Positions 1-10,333 of a stretch of 64,000 bases of DNA are shown in pieces. Source of the DNA: Rhodocollybia butyracea (taxonomy: Eukaryota > Basidiomycota > Agaricomycetes > Agaricales > Omphalotaceae). The DNA lies in the NCBI GenBank assembly GCA_015501585.1, contig JADNRY010000234.1, positions 1 through 64,000 of the forward strand. Reading direction: 5' to 3'. How positions within the stretch are numbered: the stretch's first letter is position 1; each line of letters begins with the position of its first letter. A model generated the notes under the pieces. The model was not told the DNA's origin, did no database searches, and saw only the letters and a list, made by a program, of their open reading frames with translations. A program made the position numbers and the translations under genes.

Positions 1-20
1 GGCAGAAGCGTACTAGTTTG

Positions 21-1114
21 TCACCATGCGGACGAATCACACAACTCACGCGGCGCCACTTTCATCGACTCCTTGTACTACCAAAAAATATGTAAATGAG
101 GAAGAATTGGATATAGTGATGAAGCACTCACATTCATTATGATTAAGTTCTTCTCCATACATATCTACAATGTCATGCTTTGAGCCTACAGGCTCTTCAT
201 ATCGAGCAGCGGAAGTGAAAATCATTAATTGGAATGAACGCGCGATCCCAGTTTGTAAGTCCTTGGGCCTTCTACTCTTGACTTAGCAAAACCCGTAAAC
301 CAAAATAAGAATCGTACCTCAGCAGTGCGACACCACTTTTGCACGCCCAGTTCATCTTCTGAGGTCAAGGTCCCGGTTTTGGCGTGCACACACTGAGTAT
401 CCTGAAAAAGGAACTTGCAGGCGAACCAAGTGCCAAGTCCAAGAGTTCTCAGGGATTTGGAGCACCACCTATTGACGAGATATTTTACAACATCATCATC
501 TACCCATCATTGAACACCGAGTGTTTCGAAACTTCGGCAAGGAAATTGCGATAGCGCTACTTTGCCACGCTTCACCGCCTGCAATCGCATTAAAACTTGA
601 ACATGGCATGACCCAAAAAATATCCGTACCGTCATCATTGACCTAAGAGTTTCCGACGTTTCGTCAGGATAGGCATCCAATATATGGAACAGGGCAATCT
701 CCGTGGACGATATAATCTCGGGAAAGTATTGGCGCAGGTGATAAAGATTGCGTAGGATAGTAGGTTCTCGTGTTGATAGAGGCAAGCGGTAAAGTTCCTC
801 TCGATGATGGGGAGACAACAGAGAAGATCCTCCAAGCCACGCAATCGTTCAAGTCGAAGCTGAGATTGCTGGTAGAAATTTCTCTTCTGTTGTTGTAAAA
901 GTGGACCGAACACCTGAGCGCTGTTTGTCGTGATATCATTCGAGGCAGATAGAACATCTGTAGAGCAACAATGTGAAATAAGCGTCGACAGCTCTTTGAG
1001 GTGTTTGGCAGCGGGATTTTGCATCTGTCCGAAGGGGGAGTCTGAGACAGTGCGCCTTCGTAGTTCGTCTGTTTGTCTGGCAGGAAGCTCTGAGATGTAG
1101 CAATGGAAGTTCAT
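21..1114 (-). pseudogene. Uncharacterised multi-exon protein, disrupted
   Basis: The family is not recognised. The 3' half is clearly coding on the minus strand. A last exon (77-21) ends SSAW-stop, is joined by a 54-nt intron (131-78, GTGAGT...TAG) to an exon containing SAARYEEPVGSKHDIVDMYG, and a further intron has its donor at 317-316. Upstream segments contain VVKYLVNRWCSKSLRTLGLG and IISSTEIALFHILDAYPDE, with a 51-nt intron-like stretch between. Two defects show. An in-frame TGA (plus 507-509) separates ETLGVQ from WVDDDVVKYL, which otherwise read in one frame. A frame change occurs near 825 between RLRGLEDLL and SPHHREELYR. The N-terminal exon may begin at 1114 or further upstream. I infer a recently decayed gene; an unrecognised alternative splice is possible. 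No catalytic motif is visible. Confidence 0.45.
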
Positions 1115-2285
1115 GACTTTGAGTCAGAAATTCAGCCACCGCTAATACCTCCGAGTATTTAACTCTGAAATATGGAACGTCCTTCATTTTCATCGTCTCA
1201 CGATGTCCCGACAAGCAAGAACCCTGCCTCTCAAAGCGAGTCGAAGGAAACGTAGGATGAAGGGTGAGTCCTGATGCCAATCCAGCACTTCTGTATACGG
1301 ACGCCTTGGACTAAAACCTTCCTGTCAGTTAATGATAGGAAGACGAGAGAATTTTATCGCACAGCAAACTGAGAGTTATTTCCAAACACAACATATGGCA
1401 GAGCTCCCCTTTCTTCGTAGAATGAGGGTTCGATACACCAAAAGTCGAGTTCCTGGATATACGCAGACTAACGGACATTTGCAGCAGGTTTTACCAAACA
1501 TCGAACAACCAAAGGGAGCCTGCACAGCTGGTTAGCCAGTCAATTACTTTGCTCGTGCACTCACCTTACATCAATAGATATACCAAACAGTGCACCAAAT
1601 ACACCAGAGATACCAACTGCACCAAATACACCAAACGTACAATATCCGAGTCCTCGTGCAGGAAACCTTTTGACGCGACAGATGGCGTACCGTGACCTCG
1701 CAGAGCTATTTCCCTAATACTTAAGCCTCAGTTATGATCGTCGAATGAATGAAAGCACATACTGATCATTTGCAAAAAGTTCTATACTAGTGCCTATAGG
1801 TCGGCGGTAGCTGAATTCAACAGCCTCGCACCGGGCTGGATATATATCGAATGACGCCCGCGGTTTTGTCAGTTAGCGTCTTCCAGACTTAGTGCTCAGC
1901 GCTCAGTACTCAGTACTCAGTAGAGAGAAGGATGAATCATGGCTTGTGGTGGTAACAAAGTTATCTTATCTAATTTAAGCATCCAGTTTCAATTTCAGTG
2001 GATGACACAAAACTGACAGTGCGCCTATGTGTGATATTCTCCAACACAGCTGCTCTCTTAGTGCCTGCAGCACATAGCCGTCTTATCATTTGTGTTTTAT
2101 GGTTTGATAAATAAGGCACTGAAACACCCACTTTCAATCTGTGTTGTGGACGTTCTGTCAGTTCATGAAAGTTGAAACAGATTCACATTAGTACTAGTAT
2201 ATTGTCTGATATGTATATTTACTCCGAAAAAAAATGATTGACATTCATCCAGTAAGTTCATCTCAGTTGCAAAACAAAAGGCAGC
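1115..2285. other. Intergenic, no supported gene
   Basis: A short open frame at 1332-1535 lacks any recognisable motif and is not supported as a gene. Two short low-order repeats are visible: caccaaata-type units around 1585-1640, and ctcagta units around 1890-1920. Nothing else is seen. Confidence 0.4.
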
Positions 2286-2378
2286 GCCCTCGTGGGGAAT
2301 TGAACCCCAATCTACCTCCAAATGCATTTACCGCGGAGCTAACAAGTAAGGTTGTGCTAACCATTGCACTACGTGGGC
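2286..2378 (-). tRNA. tRNA-like sequence with intron-sized insertion, identity unassigned
   Basis: The minus strand has a 7-bp acceptor pairing (GCCCACG with CGAGGGC, one mismatch), a perfect D stem (GTGC/GCAC, loop AATGGTTA) and a T arm of GGGG-TTCAATT-CCCC. A T4 run follows within about 15 nt. The anticodon region is too long for a 7-nt loop, so it would need an intron of about 20 nt. None of the stem registers I tried gives a canonical U33 plus anticodon, so it may be a tRNA pseudogene or tRNA-derived element. Confidence 0.45.
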
Positions 2379-3102
2379 TGTATAATTTATACAGTGCAAC
2401 TGTCAAAGGTGCTGAGGAAGGAATTTGTCATAAGCAATTGCTGCATTGTACTCAGATGTGCCCTGGTCATTTTTGGGTCGGTTACTAACTCGGGACTGTT
2501 ACATGCGAAAATATTTCCTGACCTTTGTAGATTCAATAGGTATAACCAGTAACGCCGGTACACGGCAGTGCCCGCTACCTCCCTAAGCAAACACCTGAAA
2601 GCATCCAACAAGGCCAAGGCCTCACAACATTTCTGACAGCTCAAAAGAGATACGACATGCGCGACATATGCCATGGATGTTCTTCCAAATCTTGGAACAA
2701 GCGCGATCGAAAACTCAAGCACCATAAGACCCTCTACCCTAAAGAGGTAGCGGGAATAACATAACATTACAGTTTCCGATTCGCGCGAGACTTTCGCAAA
2801 CGAGGCATGGTCGACTGAATCTTTTGAAACAATCGTACAAGTCGTTACGGCTCTATATATTCAAGGGTGGGTCTCACTTTGCGTTCAAAATGCAGATCAG
2901 ACTTCAAACTTGAGTCAGAAGCAAGTCAGAAGACTCAGAAATTGCTTACTGGGAGCTCGAGAAAAAAGAAGAGATATGGGAACTAAGTATAGATGCTATC
3001 CACTCCAATTCTCACGTTTTATCAAGATGGTATGATCCTGTATGATCTCGAACAGTTACCATAGTCATCTGATATTTTCACTGATGCAGCAATCTCATAT
3101 AA

Positions 3103-6100
3103 ATGTTCCCTCTGTTCTTTCACTCTGCGACTTTGTCCTCCCAACTTAGTACTCCTACCGGTATGGCCCCAGAACCCATCAAATGTCCTGTATGCTATTG
3201 GGAATTTTCCGTAGCTGGGTACCTAGAGCGACACATAAAACAGACTAAGGATGATGCGCATAAGCAGGAATTCGTGCGCCAAGAGAGAACACAAATAGAT
3301 AGAATATCCAAAACTATTGAAAGAGTAGAAGCACTTGCTTGTTCTCGCCTTCCCAGCCATGCACAGCATCAGCCTTTACAACAGCCTAATGATAATCTAA
3401 AATTAGGCTCCAACGAGGCCATGCATGTAGATTTGTACAACATAAATGACCAAGAAGAATATAGCGATTCCGAAGATGAAGACAGTTACTCCAACTTTGG
3501 ACTTGACCCTGGTTACGGAGATGAGACTGATCATGGGAATTCAGACATTGAAGACAATGTGTCTGATTGTCCATCATTACTTTCACTGTCCGATGATGAA
3601 TCTGACTCTTCCAGCTGGCAAGGAGGTATGTTCAGCTTTATTTAAAATCTTGTAGTTGTGCAACTACTAATCAGTGAATGACTCAATCATATGCAGACTT
3701 CGAAGATGATGATATGCCAGATGTGTTAATGGAGCCTGAAGCAGAAGCCGGGTTTGACTTCCTACCCCCCCTGAAACCGGCTAGCCCAAACTTCCCCGAT
3801 TACTCAACAAGTGGCATCCACTCTGATCCCACATATCCATCTGAAGACATTGATATGGGAGAGGTTTCTGAAACTGGCTCCTCTAATTTGGATACTGGGG
3901 CCTCTTCTATGATAGACCATGACTCAGATATGAACGCCTCTTCTGACCCCGAGGCCTCAGGAGAGTCTGAGGCTTCTTCATCTCCAAGACGTTTCAATTT
4001 AGCCGGCATCCTCAACAGTGTTGATGACAAAGATGAGCCAAGAACTTGGCAATGGAACGATACTGCTGGTAAGGTGATCAACAAACGTAAAACTGTCTAT
4101 GAACGATGGGAAAGTATTTTAAAATCGAAAGGGCAACAGGAACTTAGTAGTGGTACTACTACTCATGATGATAATCTTGATCAGAAGTGCTATCACCCTT
4201 TTGCTTCCCAGTTGGATTGGGAAATTGCACAGTGGGCAGTCACAGAAAAGATTTCTCAAAAAGCTCTTGATCGCCTGCTTAACGTTCCTCAGGTAAAGTC
4301 TTTCAAATATTTTTTGATGACTCGCTCCAGTGGCAGTAGTCACTGAGAAGCTGTAGTAGTATTCAAGGTTGTTGACTTTTCAAATCTCATAGGTACAGCA
4401 AAAATTAGGTCTATCTTATGAAAACTCCCGAGGTATGCTAAAGTGCATTGATGAAATCCCCGAGAGATGTGGAAAATGGCGGACTAAACAATTATCATTC
4501 CGTGATAAACCTGGTGAACATTTCACTGTGTATCATCGGGACCCAGTTGAAGCAATCAAAGCACTCTGGGGTGATCCTGCCTTTGCTGAACACTTGGTGT
4601 ACAAACCAGGAAAGCTTTTTCGTGGGGCAGAACAGACTGAAAACAATCGTATCTACTCTGAGATGTGGACTACGGGTTTTTGGAATGCAGTGCAGGTGTG
4701 TAATTGAACTTATCCGTCGGCTGCCACTTCTTGCAAATCTCAATTCAAAACCTAGCATGCAATTCCAGTTGGAGGGACAGTCTGTCCTGTGATTATAGCC
4801 TCTGATAAAACAAATCTGACCAGATTCTCAGGGAACAAATCGGCGTACCCGGTATATCTCACAATTGGCAATTTGCCCAAGGCTGTAAGGAGGAAGCCCA
4901 GTGCCCGGGCATGTGTCCTTATTGCTTATCTCTCGGTCGATAAGCCGAATAAACAAGGCCTTACAAAAAAAGATCTTAAATTACGAACGTATGAAATTTT
5001 TCATCGTTCTATGGCTCATGTGCTGGAACCATTAAAATCTGCTGGAAATCCAAAAACAGGGGGGATAGAAATGGTTGGAGGCGATGGCAATGTGAGGAAA
5101 GTCTATCCTCTGCTCTGTACATATGTTGCAGACTATCCCGAACAATGTCTCGTAACATGCACAAAGTATGGCACCTGTCCAAAGTGCCAGCGAAAGGCAA
5201 ATGACTTGGGTCTTGCCAGTGCTGGGGATTCTCGGACGGTGTTATGGACCCTAGGAATAATGAAAGAAGCTCATGATACTTCAGTAGCTAATCAGAAGGC
5301 TACTCCGGGCCAAGATTCAAATTCCACGCGAAAAAGCAAGAGTCGCGCACATACCCTTGCTATGAAGCACGATGTTGCTGGGGGAATTGAACCTTTTTGG
5401 AAAGACTTTCCTCTAACGGACATTCATGATTGCATCACCCCTGATATTCTCCACCAGTGTTATCAGGGAGTATTCAAGCATCTACTTAAATGGGTGCAAG
5501 AAATTGTAGGTGAAAATGAACTTGATGAGCGATTCCAAGTCCTACCGCCTACATGTGGAGTACGTCATTTCAAAAAGGGGATAGCAGATTTCAGCCAGGT
5601 AACTGGAACTGAGCATAAGCACATAGCACGTATCCTCCTTGCATCTCTAACAGGCAAAGTTGACCAAAGGGGAATCGTAGCTTGCAAAGCCTTGTTGAAT
5701 TTCATACACCTTGCTCAGTATCCTTCACATGATGAGGATACCCTTGGCTATATGGATTTAGAACTAAATGTCTGGCACAAAAATAAGGCTTACTTTGTCG
5801 AACAACAGACTACCAAAGATCAAATCAACATTCCCAAATTCCATTCTCTGCTTCATTATGTAAATTCCATCAAGTGGCTTGGCACAACTGATAACTACAA
5901 CACAGAAGCATTTGAGCGTTTCCATATAGACATGGCAAAAGAAGCCTGGGATGCCACCAATAAACGCGATCACTTCCCTCAGATGACCCAGTGGCTTTCA
6001 AGACAAGAAAAAATATCGTCATTTGATTTTTATAGAAACTGGATTAATTCTACTAGTACCAATCAGGGTGCACAGAAAAATGATATTACTCTGAAGCTTG

Positions 6101-6963
6101 ATGTTGCCAAACTTGGGTTGAAAAAGAGACAGATTCCGAACAGTGATCAAAGAGCCGCCACTGCTACTCCTGCCAGTACTAGTAATGCTAATACCAAAAC
6201 ATTGCTGCAGACCAACATCCGAATAGCTAAACACCCACATGAGACAAAAAAAAGTCTTAATGCAATTGCAAATTCTCATAATGCACCTGGTTTTATACCG
6301 GCATTGAAGCTTTATATAAACTCTCTTCTTCCAAAAGAAGGACAGGTTACGAAAGCAGAAGCTTTATCAATAGGATGTCTTCCTTTTACTTTACTCGATG
6401 TTTGGCACCATTTTAAATTTACACCTGTGAATCTGTTTGATGATGCGTCAGATGTGCCAAAAGAAATAGTAAGAGCTGCCCCTTCTTCCATCAAAAAAAA
6501 CTCCAAGTCAAAGTCAAAGTCTCGATATGATACAGTGATAATATTGATCAATGATGAAGCTGAATCTACGGCAGTAAGAGGCTGTAGGGTTGCCAGACTT
6601 AGGGTCATATTCCGGCTCCCTAACGTGGTAAAAAGACTTGGGCAAAGATCTGAAGAGGACGCTCCCCCAAACTGGCCCAAGGCTGAAACACCTCTTGCAT
6701 ATGTTACATGGTTTTCTCGATTTAAAAGTGTACCTGATAGTAAAAATGGAATGTATCGCGTACAACCATCAGTCAGTGCCTCGAATGGCACTCCTCAAGG
6801 TGAAATCATTCCATTGTCAGATATTAGACAGAGTTGTATGCTCGTACCAAGCTCGAGTGATTGGGAAGGAAACGGCTGGACTTCAGACAATATACTGGAT
6901 AAGTGTCCAGCATTTTTTGTGAATAATTTTCAGAGTAAATATACATATCAGACGATATATTGA
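3103..6963 (+). CDS. Plavaka-type (CACTA superfamily) transposase, apparently intact
   Basis: I read four exons: 3103-3625, 3697-4292, 4393-4695 and 4756-6963. Phases match at all three GT-AG introns (71, 100 and 60 nt), giving about 1209 aa with no stop. The start could also be the ATG at 3163, just before the zinc finger. Residues ~25-50 form a C2H2-like finger (CPVC...H...H). A long acidic linker follows, then the Plavaka core: VIIASDKTNLTRFSGNKSAY, PVYLTIGNL, a Cys cluster (CTKYGTCPKCQ) and the signature DIHDCITPDILHQCYQGVFK. Plavaka transposases belong to the CACTA/EnSpm superfamily and are widespread in Agaricomycetes; their job is to cut and paste their own element in the nucleus. Flanking DNA was scanned by eye for CACT(A/G) ends with a 3-bp duplication and none was found, so the element limits are unknown. 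The identification is strong; activity is an inference. Confidence 0.85.
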
Positions 6964-7361
6964 TTATCAACTTCCACTCCGATCCCATCGTTTCAAACCT
7001 ACAGAGTCTCGCTATGATATCTTCGAATGTCGCTAAATTCGATGACTGCGCTGCTGTTACCTTGGTCCAATCACGTTGGTCCAGACCTAGAAGTTTGGAG
7101 CGGTCAAGCAAGCGCGCGAGGATCATGTATGCAGACTTTCACACTCAAATTCCCTGTCGATAGATTGGGCTCTTGATTGGGCTGGTTTCCAGACTTTACA
7201 CTTTACAAGTCTGTTGTCTTTCCATCTCGTCTTTTCTTTATCTTTTCTTCGTATATTTCGCTACTAGCTAGAATACTAGTGTTGGTATATTGTATTTTTT
7301 TGGAGAAATACTGTAAATACACATATACAGACTTATAGTGCATCAGTAAAACGTAAGTGAG
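6964..7361. other. 3' flank of transposase, no gene seen
   Basis: A TA-rich stretch follows the transposase stop, with a short open frame at 6960-7163 that has no recognisable motif. It may contain the 3' UTR and the subterminal part of the Plavaka element. Confidence 0.35.
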
Positions 7362-7446
7362 CTGGAGCCACTCGAAACGGCTCAGGCACTATGCAGCCGT
7401 TTCGAGTGACTCCAGCCTAGTGGCTCCCGGCGCTGTACAGTGCCGG
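7362..7446. repeat. Two adjacent GC-rich hairpins
   Basis: A 21-bp inverted repeat (7362-7382 against 7395-7415, one mismatch) has a 12-nt loop. Immediately after it comes a 20-bp near-palindrome at 7427-7446. They stand out from the AT-rich surroundings and could be subterminal structures of a transposon. The first loop contains CACTA, and TAGTG follows the right arm. Confidence 0.6.
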
Positions 7447-7712
7447 AAAGCGGCTTCCCGTGCGCGGTGTCTTGTTTAAGCAAGAACGGTAGACCTGGCG
7501 ACAACAAGTACTTGGACCCTAAATTGGACACCCTAACCACTCCCCCATCAGCACGTTTCAAATAAGTAGTGATTAATCTGCCTTTGTAAATCGTGGAATA
7601 TCATTTGCCTTGATTGTGAACATCTTGCGTCGGCTGAATGGTACTGTATCATCAATGACAAGACTTTCTCATCCTATTCCCCGTTGATGAAGCACATCTT
7701 ATATGAACTTGG

Positions 7713-8036
7713 GGCTTTACCAGTTTCCACCCTCAATTTGAGGAGATTGGAGCCTTCGTTAAACTTGTCGTTAAAGGTAGTCTTCCTAGCAACGTGCCAG
7801 TTATTACTACTGCAGCATGTGCACCAGGTGAAGCTATGCATGCACTTTGCACATCGTTGGGGATGAATGGAGCTTCCTTTGGACTGTAATACGATATTAC
7901 ACAGCCCATGCCAGCTGAAAGTGCCAGTCCCATACAGGTCCCTACACCAACGCAGGCGGCGAGCTCGACTCCGGTAAAGAAGGTAAACTATGAGGCCAAC
8001 GCAGGGATGGTACTAGCCAATGCCCGTAAAGACTAG
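7713..8036 (+). pseudogene. C-terminal remnant of an unknown protein
   Basis: A coding-like frame reads GFTSFHPQFEEIGAFVKLVV, continues through VPVITTAACAPGEAMHALCT, meets an in-frame TAA at 7887-7889, and resumes in the same frame as a Pro/Thr/Ser-rich tail ending NARKD-stop at 8036. The 5' part is missing or unrecognisable because the frame is closed by TGA just upstream. I do not recognise the family. Confidence 0.35.
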
Positions 8037-8113
8037 CTGTTACAGCTACCTATCTAATTCTACCCTAACATGATTATGATCTTATTAGTACTAATGTAGA
8101 GAAGTACTACCAA

Positions 8114-8195
8114 GGTCCAATAGTGTAAAGGTTAACATGCACGATGGCTTGATGATAGACCTCCGTGAGATCCAGGTTTGAGTCCTGGTTGGACC
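8114..8195 (+). tRNA. tRNA-like sequence, related to the unit at 12111
   Basis: GGTCCAA at the 5' end pairs with TTGGACC at the 3' end. An A-box-like AGTGTAAAGGTTAA and a T arm CCAGG-TTTGAGT-CCTGG are present. The acceptor and T arm are identical to those of the sequence at 12111-12200, but the middle differs. The anticodon loop is too long and has no U33 in the best register, so this is probably a tRNA relic or tRNA-derived Pol III unit. No strong T-run follows. Confidence 0.4.
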
Positions 8196-8563
8196 GTACT
8201 GTCAACCAGGACTTATGGCCTCGTATTTTGATTTCTTTTGGCAGTGACTCAAAGTAATTTTCTTTGTGAGCTATGAAATGGCTATGTTATACTGGAAGAT
8301 GAGTTGCTTTGCGTACTGTCCGACGCGTGTCATATTCTCCTTCTCCTCACGAAAGCTTATAACAACATAATTTTCACGTGATTTCGGACTCTTTCAATTT
8401 CACTGCCATTTCCAGTCGTTGACCATCATCATGACACTGACAGCCATCTCTTTCCACCTCACCTGCATGGGCCCTGCAGAGCAGATCTTTACACTTCTGA
8501 ACCTGATTTCAACCAATCACTGGCCTTCCTGGAAACTGAAAGAGATTTTTTGTCACTGATAAG

Positions 8564-8679
8564 TGTAAGCCTGGGCTTACCAAGTTTCTATAATGTGCAT
8601 ATATAGTGGCCGGTGACTTTGAATGTCACTGGCTACTATATATGCACATTATAGAAACTGTGGTAAGCCCAGGCTTACA
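8564..8679. mobile_element. Near-perfect palindromic MITE (116 bp)
   Basis: Two arms of about 54 nt starting TGTAAGCCTGGGCTTAC fold back on each other around a short spacer (tttgaat) with only a few mismatches. The ends TGTAAGCC...GGCTTACA are exact inverted repeats. It has no coding capacity. A clear target duplication is not visible (flanks aag and gta). It is typical of a foldback MITE moved in trans by a transposase encoded elsewhere. Confidence 0.8.
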
Positions 8680-8739
8680 GTAAGCTTTCGCACATTTGAC
8701 ATCTTTCTTGCTTTAGCTTTCGCTTATCGCTGAAAAGCT

Positions 8740-8985
8740 TTAGATGTAGACATGGATTCACCGGTACGCTCTGTCAATGTGGATGAGGGGATCCTCCTGC
8801 CGAGCCTCCAGACAACTCCAGCTGTGTATCCAGTGTTTCCGCAACAGGTGTCCCTCAGGCACAAAGTGTTCGTTAGCACAATCTCTTTCAATCTTGATTG
8901 TCATTACTGTAGCTGACACGGTCTACTGTTTTCTCCACCCCAAGCGTTTTATCGGAAAAGGCTACCAACTCTGATAAACTTCATC
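8740..8985. repeat. Diverged duplicate of 14450-14680
   Basis: This stretch shares an 18-bp identical block (gctctgtcaatgtggatg) and several further aligned blocks (aagtgtt.gttag, agctgac, tttatcgga) in the same order with 14450-14680. Part of it is open as a short frame, but no protein family is recognised. It shows that sequence upstream of the CDC48/SPT16 fragments also exists here. Confidence 0.55.
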
Positions 8986-10333
8986 CACGCGACGCAATGG
9001 ATGCACAATTAGCTCACGACCTCACTGGTGCATAATGCCAATCTCGCTTTCTTTTCATTACTTGTTCGTTATCTCTTCCATTTCGCACCTGAGTTTTGAT
9101 GTTCATCGCTCAGCAATGACGCTACCACTACGAACCTCGAGATCTAGAACACTGATGTTTCTTCTGGTCACCAGATCTTGATCTCAAGTGATGTTCCCTT
9201 GTGACGACTAATCAGGGTCAGTGGTGTCATTTCTCTGCTTCCTTGAGTGGTATCCCATACCTCTTTACAGAAAAATCCACTCGACATTCTTTGGTTATAT
9301 CCATGCGTACGTCTCACCCTCTTCGATGCAGAAAAGGTGACTCTACAGTAAGCGACGCACACTTCATTTCCTTACATCTTTACATGTCATTCACATATAT
9401 CTCTTTGTCGACATTTCCTCACAATCATATGTGGTTGGTGGCAGTGACGAAGGCCAAAGTCGATTAACAACGGAAAAGGCATAACAAGGGGTGTGTATCC
9501 TATCTTATAATACATTTCCGTTTACTAATCTGAGAGCGCTCTCTGCTTGACTTGTGAAGGGATCAACAACCGCTCGGAACTCTCAGCCGCTGAGTCGCTG
9601 AGTCGCTGGGTCTAGGAGTTGTATGAATTATAGGCTCCCTCCTTTTGCCCTTCTAGCCGAAGATGCGATGGTTAAAAACACTTGTTGTAAACGCCGCAAT
9701 TTGGTCGCTTGGTCGTCGTAGTTCAATACTTATCTTGTCATCATTTGACCTCCGACTCCTGGCCGGAAATACATAGATCTGTAGACAAATCAGGGATGTT
9801 GCAGATGAAGAGACTGTCAATTTCACTGAGACAGCAGTTGGTTGGGAGAAGTATCGATCTTGCCGTTATAAGAAAGCTTTCGAAACTTGGTTAACGTCAA
9901 CGCTGAGCGCTCATGCACATACCACGTGATGCACAATAATAAATTCCTATTTGTCGTGGGAGTTACCGCTTCCCTTCAATGTTCAGGTTGCGCTATGCGC
10001 TTACATCTGGTACTTCTGCTTATACTTTCTCTCCTTAACATTCAGGCCCGCGGGATGACAACCCAATGTAATACCATCTCCTGTTGTTTCATTTGTCTTT
10101 GCTACTACCTTACCCGCACTGCAAGCATACCCCGAGGGCTCGTCTTTGTGGCCTGGCGGATTGCTGCTTTGCCTTTTTTCTTTCTTCTTCTACCTCCTTA
10201 CCATTAACGCCCTGAGCCGACTTATCCTCGTCGCATTCTCTACTGCATTTCTGACTACTTCTACCTCACAGTACACTCAGGAAAAGAGTTTAGAGCCTAT
10301 GCGCTTTCTCCCGGCCTGCCAATCTGCGGGCCT
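8986..10333. other. Long gene-poor stretch
   Basis: Several short overlapping open frames on both strands (for example 9201-9467 and 9887-10207) have no recognisable motif. The last few hundred bases are pyrimidine-rich and probably hold the promoter and 5' leader of the dioxygenase gene that follows. Confidence 0.35.

Noticed and set aside
6312..6791. Minus-strand 159-aa open frame
   Set aside because: It lies entirely antisense to the well-supported Plavaka coding exon and has no motif.
2050..7450. Terminal inverted repeats of the Plavaka element
   Set aside because: Several CACTG/CAGTG occurrences were compared by eye, but no pair shared extended ends and a 3-bp duplication, so no limits are claimed.
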